Below, piece by piece: positions 44,445 through 52,200 of a DNA stretch of 64,000 nt; the stretch's first letter is position 1; each line of letters opens with the position of its first letter. This stretch comes from Streptomyces sp. NRRL F-525 (lineage in GTDB: Bacteria > Actinomycetota > Actinomycetes > Streptomycetales > Streptomycetaceae). Where the stretch lies: NCBI RefSeq assembly GCF_000716605.1, contig NZ_JNXE01000001.1, forward strand, positions 620,001 through 684,000, in the 5' to 3' direction. The notes under the pieces are model-generated. The model worked only from the letters and a program-made list of their open reading frames with translations. It was not told the origin of the DNA and did no database searches. A program made the translations under genes and the position numbers.

Positions 44445-45185
44445 GTGCCGGAAGTTCTCGTACGTATCGAAAAAGTGAACAAGCACTTCGGGGAAAACCA
44501 TGTGCTGCGCGACATCGACCTCGATATCCACACCGGCGAGGTCGTCGTCCTGCTCGGCGCGTCCGGTTCCGGGAAGTCGACGCTGTGCCGGTGCGTCAAC
44601 CGGCTGGAGACCGTCGACTCCGGACTGATCAGCCTGGCGGGCGTTCCCCTGCCCGACGAGGGAGGCGAACTCGCGCGGCTGCGGGCCCGGGTGGGGATGG
44701 TCTTCCAGTCGTTCAACCTCTTCGGGCATCTCAGCGTGCTCGACAACATCACCCTCGCCCCGGTCCGCGTGCGCGGGCTGTCCCGTCAGGAGGCCGTCGA
44801 GCGCGCCCGGCAACTCCTCGACCGGGTCGGACTCGCCGACAAGGCGGACGCCCGGCCCGCGCAGTTGTCCGGCGGGCAGCAGCAACGGGTCGCCATCGCA
44901 CGGGCGTTGGCGATGGATCCGCAGGTACTCCTCTTCGACGAACCCACCTCGGCACTGGACCCGGAAACGGTCGGCGAGGTGCTCGACGTCATGGCCGCAC
45001 TGGCGGCCGACGGGATGACCATGCTCGTCGTCACTCACGAGATGGGGTTCGCGCGACGGGTCGCCGACCGGATCGTCTTCCTCGACGAGGGCCGCGTCCA
45101 CGAGATCGCCACCCCTGACGAATTCTTCGACGCGCCCCGCACCGAACGGGCCCGTGAATTCCTGTCGAAGGTCCTCAGCCACTGA
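44445..45185 (+). CDS. Amino acid ABC transporter ATP-binding protein (second importer)
   Basis: A 246-residue GlnQ-type ATPase: Walker A GASGSGKST at 38-46, VFQSFNLFGHLSVLDNI, signature LSGGQQQR, Walker [15 protein letters not shown], switch VVTHEMGFARR. It works with the binding lipoprotein and the two permeases encoded just downstream. The GTG at 44445 has no obvious ribosome site, so the transcript may be leaderless. The gene is first in a plus-strand operon opposite a LysR regulator. Confidence 0.9.
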   Translation: MPEVLVRIEKVNKHFGENHVLRDIDLDIHTGEVVVLLGASGSGKSTLCRCVNRLETVDSGLISLAGVPLPDEGGELARLRARVGMVFQSFNLFGHLSVLDNITLAPVRVRGLSRQEAVERARQLLDRVGLADKADARPAQLSGGQQQRVAIARALAMDPQVLLFDEPTSALDPETVGEVLDVMAALAADGMTMLVVTHEMGFARRVADRIVFLDEGRVHEIATPDEFFDAPRTERAREFLSKVLSH

Positions 45186-45291
45186 AGCAGTTGAAGCCAC
45201 GGAAGCAGCAGAGGCCACGGAGGCAGCAGAAGCCACGGAGGCAGCAGAAGCAGTTCAAGCCACTGAGGCCGCCGAAGCCACTGAGACCGGC
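45181..45291 (+). repeat. Degenerate 18-bp tandem repeats between ABC genes
   Basis: Three clear consecutive 18-bp units (45193-45246), such as GAGGCCACGGAGGCAGCA, are flanked by more diverged units on both sides. The stretch is open in the frame of the downstream binding protein, where it would read Glu-Ala-Thr-Glu-Ala-Ala repeats. It lies immediately after the ATPase stop and before the lipoprotein's signal peptide, so it is probably untranslated leader or a remnant of slippage. Confidence 0.75.
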
Positions 45292-45304
45292 AGCCGCCGC
45301 ACCC

Positions 45305-45344
45305 CGTATTCGCTGCACTCGTATTCGCCGTACCCCGTATTCGC
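45305..45344 (+). repeat. Three direct repeats CGTATTCGC
   Basis: CGTATTCGC occurs at 45305-45313, 45320-45328 and 45336-45344, with 15- and 16-base spacing, directly before the ribosome site of the substrate-binding protein gene. The function is unknown; it could be a protein or RNA-processing site within the operon. Confidence 0.6.
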
Positions 45345-45369
45345 GCAACGACGAAAGGGATTCCGCCCG

Positions 45370-46326
45370 ATGAGACTGTCCCGGCCCCGCCGTGCCCTCG
45401 GTGCCGCCTCCGCCACGGCCGCGCTCGCCCTGACCCTCACCGCCTGCGGCGGGTCCACGACCCTGCCGGCCGCCTCCGGTTCGTCCGGTTCCGCCGCCGC
45501 GGACGCCTCGAAGACCTACGACGAGATCCTCGCTGCCGCCCCGGTCGCGTCCGCGGATCAGATACCGGCCGGCAGCCTCATGGCGAAGATCAAGAAGCGC
45601 GGGACGCTGATCGTCGGCGGCACCGACACCTCCGCGCTCTTCTCGCTCAAGGACCCCGTGACCGGCAAACTCACCGGATTCGACGCGGGGTTGGCCGCGA
45701 TGCTCGCGAAGTACATCACCGGGAAGACCAGCACCAAGCTGGTCCAGGTCAGCGTAGCCACCCGTGAGCAACTGCTCCGGAACGGAACCGTCGACACGGT
45801 GTTCGCCACGTACTCGATCACCCCGGAGCGGGCCAAGAAGGTCGACTTCGCCGGGCCGTACTACTCCTCCGGCGACGCGATCCTCGTCAAGAAGGCCAAC
45901 ACCGCCATCACGTCGGTCGACGACCTCAATGGCAAGACCGTGTGCACGCAGAGCGGTTCGACGGCGGCCAACGACATCAAGGACTTCGCCCCGAAGTCGA
46001 AGGTGATCCTCTTCGACGGCAACAGCCAGTGCGTACAGGCCGTCAAGCAAGGCCGGGCCGACGCCTACGTGATCGACCAGGCGATCCTCGTCGGCACGCA
46101 GTACCGCGACCCGTCGGTCAAGGTGGTCGGACAGCCTTTCACCACCGACCCGTACGGCATCGGTACGCCGAAGGCCGACCCGGAGATGAAGAAGTTCGTC
46201 GACGCCTGGCTGAAGAAGATCGAGGCCAGTGGAGCGTGGGCGAAGCTGTGGAAGGCGACCCTGGGCACCGCCGTCACCGGTACCGCGCCCAAGCCGCCGG
46301 TGATCGGCTCGGTCGAGGGCAGCTGA
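45370..46326 (+). CDS. ABC transporter substrate-binding lipoprotein (glutamate-type)
   Basis: A 318-residue SBP_bac_3 protein. The signal peptide ends at the lipobox LTLTAC (C26). The binding domain begins IKKRGTLIVGGTDTSALFSLKDPVTGKLTGFDAGLAAMLAKYI and includes TVFATYSITPERAKKVDFAGPYYSSGDAILVK, close to GluB-type glutamate/aspartate binders. Cysteines in KTVCTQSG and NSQCVQAV may form a disulfide. ATG 45370 follows GAAAGGGA. It is separated from the ATPase gene by an unusual repeat-filled leader of about 185 bases. Confidence 0.85.
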   Translation: MRLSRPRRALGAASATAALALTLTACGGSTTLPAASGSSGSAAADASKTYDEILAAAPVASADQIPAGSLMAKIKKRGTLIVGGTDTSALFSLKDPVTGKLTGFDAGLAAMLAKYITGKTSTKLVQVSVATREQLLRNGTVDTVFATYSITPERAKKVDFAGPYYSSGDAILVKKANTAITSVDDLNGKTVCTQSGSTAANDIKDFAPKSKVILFDGNSQCVQAVKQGRADAYVIDQAILVGTQYRDPSVKVVGQPFTTDPYGIGTPKADPEMKKFVDAWLKKIEASGAWAKLWKATLGTAVTGTAPKPPVIGSVEGS

Positions 46327-46334
46327 CCGGCCTC

Positions 46335-46982
46335 ATGTTCTCCCATGTCGACGCCATCGCCGGGCAGTTGGGGCGAGGGCTATTGCTGACGCTCGCCATG
46401 ACCGTGCTCGCCTTCACGGGCGCTGTCGCAGTGGGCCTCGTGGTCGCCGTGCTGCGGATCTGCCCGGTGGCACCGCTGCGGGCGTTCGGCGCGGGCTATG
46501 TCACGGTCTTCCGCAACATCCCGCTCCTCGTCCTGCTCGTGCTGTTCGTGTTCGGGCTGCCCGATCTCGGGCTGCTGTACCCGCTGTTCGCCACCGTGAC
46601 CACGGCGATGGCTCTGTACTGGGCCGCGTTCGTGTGCGAGGTCGTGCGCTCCGGGGTGCGGGCCGTACCGCGCGGCCAGGCCGAGGCCGCCCGGGCGCTC
46701 GGACTCGGCTTCGGGCAGTGCCTGCGCCATGTGATCCTGCCGCAGGCGGTGCGCCCGATGGTGCAGCCACTGGGCAGCATCTTCATCGGCTGCGCCCTGA
46801 GCACCTCACTGGCGGCGGCGGTCGGGGTCGCCGAACTCACCGGCCAGGCCGAGTTCCTGACACTCCGTTACGACCAGCCGCTCACCAGCTTCGCCCTCAC
46901 CACGGTCGTCTACGTCGCCCTCACCCTCACGTCCGGCCTCGTCGCCGGGCACGTGGAACGGAAGCTGGCGGTGGTCCGATGA
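46335..46982 (+). CDS. Amino acid ABC transporter permease (GluC-like)
   Basis: A 215-residue HisM-type permease with about five helices. The EAA region is CEVVRSGVRAVPRGQAEAARALGLGFGQCLRHVILPQAVRPMVQPLGS, and VTVFRNIPLLVLLVLFVFGLPDLGL is typical. It pairs with the next permease as a heterodimer. ATG 46335 lies eight bases after the binding-protein stop and its own stop overlaps the next start (ATGA). Confidence 0.88.
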   Translation: MFSHVDAIAGQLGRGLLLTLAMTVLAFTGAVAVGLVVAVLRICPVAPLRAFGAGYVTVFRNIPLLVLLVLFVFGLPDLGLLYPLFATVTTAMALYWAAFVCEVVRSGVRAVPRGQAEAARALGLGFGQCLRHVILPQAVRPMVQPLGSIFIGCALSTSLAAAVGVAELTGQAEFLTLRYDQPLTSFALTTVVYVALTLTSGLVAGHVERKLAVVR

Positions 46983-47797
46983 AGCCGGTCACGACAGCGC
47001 GCCGCGACGACATCCACCTCCTCTTCGATCCGCCGGGACCGCGGGCCCGGCGCCGGATCAGGATCGCTACGGCCGCCTCCCTGACCGCGTTCGCCGCGCT
47101 ACTCGCCTTCGCCGTACGGCAGTTCGCCGCGCACGGACAGTTCGACGCCGACCAGTGGCGGATGTTCGGCGAATGGCCCATCATCCGTTTCCTGCTCTCC
47201 GGGCTGGGCCAGACCCTGCTGGTCACCGCGGTCGCCGCCGCGCTCGCCTTCCCGCTGGGCGGCCTCGTGGCGCTCGGCCGGCTGGCCCGCAACCGGCCGA
47301 CACGCGCGCTCGCCCGGACGTACGTCGAACTGTTCCGGTCTGTTCCGCTGCTGCTCCTGCTGTACGTGTTCCTGTTCGGGCTGCCCGGAGTCGGCCTGAC
47401 GTTCCCCGTGTTCTGGCAGCTGGTGATCCCCATCGTGCTGGGCAACGCGGCCGTCGTCGCCGAGATCTTCCGGGCGGGGGTGCTGAGCCTGCCGCGCGGA
47501 CAGACGGAGGCCGCGTACAGCCTCGGTATGACACACCGTCAGGCCATGGTGTGCGTGGTCGTACCGCAGGCGCTGCGGGCCGTGAGCCCGGCCCTGGTCG
47601 GCCAGTTGGTCCGGCTGCTCAAGGACTCGACGCTGGGCTATGTCGTCAGCTACCTCGAACTGCTCCACCAGGCAAAGGTGTTGGGCGAGTACTACCACGC
47701 CGTGCTCTCCACCTATCTGGTCGCGGCGGCCTGCTTCATCGCCGTCAACTCCGCGCTGTCCGGGGCCGCTTCGTGGCTGGAAGCGCGGCGCGCCTGA
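46979..47797 (+). CDS. Amino acid ABC transporter permease (GluD-like)
   Basis: A 272-residue permease with an extended N-terminal cytoplasmic segment (RRDDIHLLFDPPGPRARRRIRI) seen in GluD-type subunits. About six helices follow, with the EAA region AEIFRAGVLSLPRGQTEAAYSLGMTHRQAMVCVVVPQALRAVSPALVGQLVRLLKDSTLGYVVSYLELL. It overlaps the preceding permease by four bases. The importer is likely specific for an acidic or amide amino acid, by resemblance only. Confidence 0.88.
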   Translation: MKPVTTARRDDIHLLFDPPGPRARRRIRIATAASLTAFAALLAFAVRQFAAHGQFDADQWRMFGEWPIIRFLLSGLGQTLLVTAVAAALAFPLGGLVALGRLARNRPTRALARTYVELFRSVPLLLLLYVFLFGLPGVGLTFPVFWQLVIPIVLGNAAVVAEIFRAGVLSLPRGQTEAAYSLGMTHRQAMVCVVVPQALRAVSPALVGQLVRLLKDSTLGYVVSYLELLHQAKVLGEYYHAVLSTYLVAAACFIAVNSALSGAASWLEARRA

Positions 47798-47818
47798 CAC
47801 CGGCGTACGAGAAGAACC

Positions 47819-47866
47819 GTAAGCAACGCGAGACGTAAGCAACGCCAGACGTAAGCAACGCGAGAG
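47819..47866 (+). repeat. 16-bp tandem repeat, three copies
   Basis: Three consecutive copies of GTAAGCAACGCGAGAC occur; the second has one C for G change and the third ends AG. They occupy most of the 83-base space between the last permease gene and the amidotransferase gene, ending right before its AGAGGAG ribosome site. Confidence 0.85.
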
Positions 47867-47880
47867 AGGAGCGAACCGGC

Positions 47881-48687
47881 ATGTGCCGCCTGCTCGGCGT
47901 GGTCACCCGCGCCCCCCTGCCGCTCGACACCGCCCTGGACGGCCTGGCCGGGCCGTTCACCGAGCTGAGCCTCGAGCACCGTGACGGCTGGGGCATCGCC
48001 GCGGGGCAGGGGAACGGGTCAAGTCTCCAGGTCGTCAAGGGAATTGAGCCCGCCGCCGCGGCCGACTCCTGGAGGCGGACCCTCACCGGCACGGTCACCG
48101 ACGCCGCGCTGCTGCACCTGCGGCTGGCGAGCCCGGGGCTGCCGGTCGTCCCCGGCAACACCCACCCGTTCACGGCCGGCACCGCGGCCTTCGCGCACAA
48201 CGGGTACTTCACCCCGTACGACGCCCTCGACGGACTGATCGCGCCGGAACTGCTGGCCGGGGCGGCCGGGAGCACCGACTCCGAGCGGTACTTCCTGCGC
48301 GTGCTGACCCTGCTGCGGGAGACGGGTCCCGCCGACGCGCTCGCCCGGGCCGCGGCGGACGTCCGGGAGCGGGCCGCCGCCTACGCCAGCCTCAACTGCC
48401 TGCTGCTCACCGAGGACGCGCTGTACGCGTACGCCGACGAGGACCCGGAGTCCGAGGTCAGCAGGCGGCGCGGCCCCGACTTCTTCCGGCTGCGCTACCG
48501 GGTCGACGCGGACCGGGTGGTCGTAGCCTCCAGCGGGATCCCGCAGCCCGACGACCGCTGGACGGTGCTGCCGTACCGCGAGGTCCTGGAGATCCGCCGG
48601 GCCGGCCTGCGCGTCACGACCATGCGGGCGGCCCCTCACGGCGGTCCGGAACCCTCGACTACGCTGGCACATGTCAACCGTCGCTGA
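47881..48687 (+). CDS. Class II glutamine amidotransferase domain protein
   Basis: A 268-residue stand-alone Ntn-type glutaminase (GATase_4/YafJ group). Cys2 becomes the N-terminal nucleophile after Met removal (MCRLLG). HRDGWGIAAG and GNTHPFTAGTAAFAHNGYF provide the Asn/Gly oxyanion and glutamine-binding features. Relatives include EgtC of ergothioneine synthesis, but no partner gene of that pathway is nearby. It probably hydrolyses a gamma-glutamyl or amide compound, fitting the amino-acid importer upstream. An AGAGGAG ribosome site precedes the ATG. Confidence 0.8.
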   Translation: MCRLLGVVTRAPLPLDTALDGLAGPFTELSLEHRDGWGIAAGQGNGSSLQVVKGIEPAAAADSWRRTLTGTVTDAALLHLRLASPGLPVVPGNTHPFTAGTAAFAHNGYFTPYDALDGLIAPELLAGAAGSTDSERYFLRVLTLLRETGPADALARAAADVRERAAAYASLNCLLLTEDALYAYADEDPESEVSRRRGPDFFRLRYRVDADRVVVASSGIPQPDDRWTVLPYREVLEIRRAGLRVTTMRAAPHGGPEPSTTLAHVNRR

Positions 48688-48692
48688 CCTAT
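48673..48692 (+). promoter_or_regulatory. Operator-like motif upstream of the ArsR gene
   Basis: GTCAA-N7-TGACCTAT, spanning the amidotransferase stop codon and ending 17 bases before the ArsR GTG start. The same 13 fixed bases with the same 7-base spacing occur at 50567-50586 upstream of the amidase. This suggests one regulator, presumably the ArsR protein, binds both. Confidence 0.55.
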
Positions 48693-48709
48693 GAAGGGGG
48701 CGATCCCGG

Positions 48710-49063
48710 GTGCCCGCAGACCTGGCGTTCGACGCGCTCGCCGACCCCGTACGCCGCCAGATCCTGGGCGTGCTGGCCGAGCGCGAGGAGTGCACCGTGG
48801 GGGAACTGGCGGAGCGGATCACCAGCATCGGCCGTACCGGAGTCTCCAGCCACCTGCGTGTCCTGCGCGCCGCCGGTCTGGTGACCGAGCGGAAGGCGGG
48901 CCGGTTCCGGCACTACTCGATCGATCCGGCCGGGCCCGCGCGTGACGTCATCGCGACGCTGCAGGCCTTGTTCCAGGGGGCGCTCGCCGATGCCGGGCGC
49001 GCCGCCACCGCGACGGAGGCCGCGGCCACCGACCCGGACGTCCAGGACAGCCGGTCCGCCTGA
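48710..49063 (+). CDS. ArsR family transcriptional regulator (NhlD-like)
   Basis: A 117-residue winged-helix repressor: FDALADPVRRQILGVLAEREECTVGELAERI, then TGVSSHLRVLRAAGLVTERKAGRFRHYSID, the recognition helix and wing of ArsR proteins. The usual metal cysteines of the ELCVC box are absent (a single C in EECTVG), so it is probably not a metal sensor. GTG 48710 follows AAGGGGG. The AmiC-like gene starts 13 bases after its stop. The pair resembles NhlD and NhlC of the Rhodococcus rhodochrous nitrile hydratase cluster, where an ArsR-type repressor is antagonised by an amide-sensing AmiC-like protein. Confidence 0.85.
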   Translation: MPADLAFDALADPVRRQILGVLAEREECTVGELAERITSIGRTGVSSHLRVLRAAGLVTERKAGRFRHYSIDPAGPARDVIATLQALFQGALADAGRAATATEAAATDPDVQDSRSA

Positions 49064-49075
49064 TGGGGTGACGTG

Positions 49076-50536
49076 ATGGCCGCACTCCTGCTGCCCGCCG
49101 AGGAATGGACCGACGCATCGCCGGCCGCGACGTTCGGCCTGTTCGGCGCGGGCACGGGTGCGGGCTGGGTCTTCGACGCCGTGTGCGACCGGGTCGCGGC
49201 GGGGGCGGTGGTGCGGATGGGCGCTCCGCTCGGCGGCCCGGTCTCCGACATGGTGGAGATCATCGGGCGCATCACCGAGGTACGGCTCCCGTCGCCGACA
49301 CGCGGCCACGCGGGACCGGGCGGCCGTATCGAGATCGTGCACGATCAGCCCTGGCGGGGCCGCATCAAGCTGCGGTTCGACGCCGACCGGGGCGGGACGC
49401 GGGTCCGGCTGTTCGCCGAACTCGACGAGGCCGGCTTGGAGTGGCTGATGCGCCGCCGCGGCCTGCCGGCCGGTCGCGGGTCCGCGCCGAATCCGAACGC
49501 GCGGATCGGTCTGCTGAACAGCAAGTCGGGCCTGGGGAGCATGTTCGGGGCCGCGAGCGACCACATGGCCATGCTCGCCGTCGAGGAGATCAACGCGGAG
49601 GGCGGGGTGCGCGGCCGCCCGGTGGAGCTGGTGGTCGGGGACGACGCCTCGGACCCGGCGGTCGGCGTCGCCGAGGCGTGGCGGCTGGTCCGGGCCGGCT
49701 GCCGGACGATCCTGGTCGCCACCACCTCCGCCACCTACTTCGCGGTCTCACGGGCCCTCGCCGGAACCGAAGTGCTCCTGATCCAGCCCCACATGAACGA
49801 GGGCGGCGGCACCGGCCCGCTGCGCGTCCAGCTCGGCGAGCACCACGAGGACCAACTGGCGGCGGCGGTACGGCCGTTGATGCGGGCGGCCGGCGGAAAG
49901 CGCTGGTTCCTGGCCGGCAACGACTACTGCTGGCCGCGCAGCACGCACGCGGCCGCCCGCCGGATCCTGCCGCGATCGGGCGCACGGGTGGTGGGGGAGC
50001 GGTACGCCGCCCTGGGCACCCGCGACTTCACCCAGGTCATCGACGCGGTGACGGCTTCGGGCGCGGACATCGTGCTCTCCACTTTCGTGGGCGCGGACGC
50101 CGCGGCCTTCGAGCGGCAGTGCCACGCGGCCGGCCTGCGCGAGCAGTGCCTCACCCTCGCGCCGGCCATGGACGAATCCACCCTGGAGCACGTCGGAGCC
50201 GCCGCGGCGCCCGGCCTGTACGCCGTCTCCGGCTACGTCGAGCAACTCGCGTCGCCCGGCAACGCCGTACTCCTGCACCGCTACCGGGAGGCATACGGCC
50301 GCTGGGCCCCGCCGCTGTCGACCCTGAGCGAGTCGGTCTTCGAGGCGGCGCACATCTGGTGGTCCGCCGCGCGCCGGGTCGGCGCGGACGAACCACGCCT
50401 GATCGCCGAGGCGATGCGCCCCGGCAGGTTCCAACTCCCGCGCGGAACCGTCACGTTGGACGACGGTGGCCGGGTCACCCAGGACCTCTTCGTCACCGAG
50501 GCGACCGCCACCGGACTGCGACCGGTCTCGCTGTAA
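49076..50536 (+). CDS. AmiC/NhlC-like amide sensor with N-terminal SRPBCC-like extension
   Basis: A 486-residue protein without signal peptide. Residues about 135-480 are a type 5 periplasmic-binding (AmiC/UrtA-like) domain: ARIGLLNSKSGLGSMFGAASDHMAMLAVEEINAEGGVRGRPVELVVGDDASDP, and FLAGNDYCWPRSTHAAARRIL. In AmiC and NhlC this fold binds short amides in the cytoplasm and releases repression. The first 130 residues, ending GTRVRLFAELDEAGLEWLMRRRG, are extra and look like an SRPBCC/AHSA1-type fold, which is often paired with ArsR repressors; this assignment is by eye. ATG 49076 follows GATGGGG. It sits between the ArsR gene and the amidase. Confidence 0.7.
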   Translation: MAALLLPAEEWTDASPAATFGLFGAGTGAGWVFDAVCDRVAAGAVVRMGAPLGGPVSDMVEIIGRITEVRLPSPTRGHAGPGGRIEIVHDQPWRGRIKLRFDADRGGTRVRLFAELDEAGLEWLMRRRGLPAGRGSAPNPNARIGLLNSKSGLGSMFGAASDHMAMLAVEEINAEGGVRGRPVELVVGDDASDPAVGVAEAWRLVRAGCRTILVATTSATYFAVSRALAGTEVLLIQPHMNEGGGTGPLRVQLGEHHEDQLAAAVRPLMRAAGGKRWFLAGNDYCWPRSTHAAARRILPRSGARVVGERYAALGTRDFTQVIDAVTASGADIVLSTFVGADAAAFERQCHAAGLREQCLTLAPAMDESTLEHVGAAAAPGLYAVSGYVEQLASPGNAVLLHRYREAYGRWAPPLSTLSESVFEAAHIWWSAARRVGADEPRLIAEAMRPGRFQLPRGTVTLDDGGRVTQDLFVTEATATGLRPVSL

Positions 50537-50566
50537 CCCCGCCGAACCGGTTAACCGCGAAGTTAC

Positions 50567-50586
50567 GTCAATAAGTATTGACCTAT
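50567..50586 (+). promoter_or_regulatory. Operator-like motif upstream of the amidase
   Basis: GTCAATA-AG-TATTGAC is a perfect 7+2+7 inverted repeat, followed directly by CTAT, giving the shared pattern GTCAA-N7-TGACCTAT. It lies 51 bases before the amidase start and covers the AT-rich promoter area. The matching site at 48673 precedes the ArsR gene. Confidence 0.65.
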
Positions 50587-50636
50587 TGGCGCGATGTTCT
50601 AGGTTGATGACTGTCCAGCCGAAAAGGAGTCGTCCC

Positions 50637-52160
50637 TTGTCATCACTCCCCGCACCCGACGCCACCCGCCTCGCGGCGATCGCCGAGCACTTCCACTTCG
50701 GCCTGTCCGCCGAGGAGTTGGCGGAGTTCGCGCCCGCGGTGGCAGGCTCCCTCGCCGCCTCGGACGCGGTCGAGCGACTCTACGAACGCACGGCTCCCAC
50801 CGCCCCGGACCGCGCTTGGACGTCACCCGCTCCGGACGAGAACCCGCTCGGCGCCTGGTACGTGAAGACCTCGGTCACCGAGTCCACCGAGGGCCAACTG
50901 GCCGGTCGTACGGTCGCGGTGAAGGACAACATCGCCGTCGCGGGCGTACCGATGATGAACGGTTCGCGCACGGTCGAGGGCTTCGTCCCGCGCCAAGACG
51001 CCACCGTAGTACGGCGGTTGCTCGACGCGGGCGCGACGATCGCGGGCAAGTCCGTGTGCGAGGACCTGTGTTTCTCCGGTGCCAGTTTCACCTCGCACCC
51101 GGCGCCGGTGCGCAACCCGTGGGACGAGAGCCGGAACACGGGAGGTTCGTCCAGCGGCAGTGCCGCGCTCGTGGCGACCGGGGAGGTCGACCTCGCCCTC
51201 GGCGGTGACCAGGGCGGCTCGATCCGGATGCCGGCCGCGTTCTGCGGCATCGTCGGGCACAAACCCACCCACGGCCTGGTGCCCTACACCGGCGCCTTCC
51301 CCATCGAGCGGACCCTCGACCACGTGGGCCCGATGACCCGCACCGTCACCGACGCGGCCACGATGCTCGGCGTACTGGCCGGCCCCGACGGCTTCGACCC
51401 CCGCCAGCCCGACGCGATCGCCTCGGTGGACTACCTGGCCGCCCTCGCCGAACCCGCCTCTGGCCTGCGCGTCGGAGTCGTCACGGAGGGCTTCGGCACG
51501 CCGGTGTCGGATCCCGGCGTCGACGAGGCCGTCCACGCCGCGATCGACGTCCTGGCCTCGGCCGGACTCACCGTGGAGAAGGTGTCGATCCCCTGGCACC
51601 TGGACGCCCTCCACGTGTGGAACGTGATCGCGACCGAGGGCGCCGCGTATCAGATGCTCGACGGCAACGCCTACGGCATGAACGCCGACGACTTCTACGA
51701 CCCGGAGCTGATCGCCCACTACGCGCAGGGACGCGTCGACCGCGGCGCCACCCTCTCCAGGACCGTCAAACTCGTCGGCCTGTCCGGCCGTTACACCTTC
51801 GAGGCCGGGGGCGGTAAGTACTACGGCATGGCCCGCCGCCTCCTGCCCCAGGTCCGCGCGGCCTACGACGCGGCACTGGACCGGTACGACGTCCTGGTCA
51901 TGCCCACGGTCCCCTACACGGCCAAGGAGCTCCCACCGGCCGACGTCTCCCTGGCCGACTACCTCCACCTCGCCCTGTCGATGGTCGGCAACACCGCACC
52001 CTTCGACGCGACCGGCCACCCCTCATGCAGCGTCCCCACCGACCTGGTCGACGGCCTCCCGGCGGGCCTGATGATCACCGGCAGGCGCTTCGACGACACC
52101 ACCGTGCTGCGCGTCGCGCACACCTATGAACGGGCGGTGGGTGGGTTCCCCGCACCCTAG
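50637..52160 (+). CDS. amdA: Amidase signature enzyme, Rhodococcus AmdA type, slightly truncated
   Basis: A 507-residue amidase hydrolysing amides to acids. An N-terminal helical domain (residues 8-50) as in nitrile hydratase-linked amidases is followed by the signature domain. The triad is K96 (VAVKDNIAVAGVPMMNGSRTVEGF), S171 (NTGGSSSGSAAL) and S195 (GGDQGGSIRMPAAFCGIVGHKPT). The TTG start is preferred because AAGGAG lies about eight bases upstream; ATG 50607 lacks one. The C-terminus ends at GGFPAP with the stop TAG inside the left edge of an IS element, where related enzymes run some 15-20 residues further. The deleted tail lies beyond the conserved core, so activity may be kept. An ArsR/AmiC-like pair upstream probably controls it. 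Confidence 0.85.
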   Translation: MSSLPAPDATRLAAIAEHFHFGLSAEELAEFAPAVAGSLAASDAVERLYERTAPTAPDRAWTSPAPDENPLGAWYVKTSVTESTEGQLAGRTVAVKDNIAVAGVPMMNGSRTVEGFVPRQDATVVRRLLDAGATIAGKSVCEDLCFSGASFTSHPAPVRNPWDESRNTGGSSSGSAALVATGEVDLALGGDQGGSIRMPAAFCGIVGHKPTHGLVPYTGAFPIERTLDHVGPMTRTVTDAATMLGVLAGPDGFDPRQPDAIASVDYLAALAEPASGLRVGVVTEGFGTPVSDPGVDEAVHAAIDVLASAGLTVEKVSIPWHLDALHVWNVIATEGAAYQMLDGNAYGMNADDFYDPELIAHYAQGRVDRGATLSRTVKLVGLSGRYTFEAGGGKYYGMARRLLPQVRAAYDAALDRYDVLVMPTVPYTAKELPPADVSLADYLHLALSMVGNTAPFDATGHPSCSVPTDLVDGLPAGLMITGRRFDDTTVLRVAHTYERAVGGFPAP

Positions 52161-52184
52161 TACTCCAGCTGTAGATCGTGATCT
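52160..52184 (+). repeat. Left terminal inverted repeat
   Basis: Begins GTACTCCAGCTGTAGATCG. It pairs with the right end over 25 bases with a single mismatch (T to C at base 11). Its first G is the last base of the amidase TAG stop. Confidence 0.8.
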
Positions 52185-52200
52185 CCCTGTCAGTCAGGCC

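Noticed and set aside
45181..45344. CRISPR array or translated repeat protein
   Set aside because: The units are adjacent without spacers and degenerate, and no cas genes are present. Translation upstream of the lipoprotein signal peptide would spoil export.
47819..47866. CRISPR array
   Set aside because: Only three directly adjacent 16-bp units with no spacers.
48710..49063. Metal-sensing ArsR/SmtB repressor
   Set aside because: The cysteine pair of the metal box is absent and the neighbours are an amide sensor and amidase, not metal transport genes.
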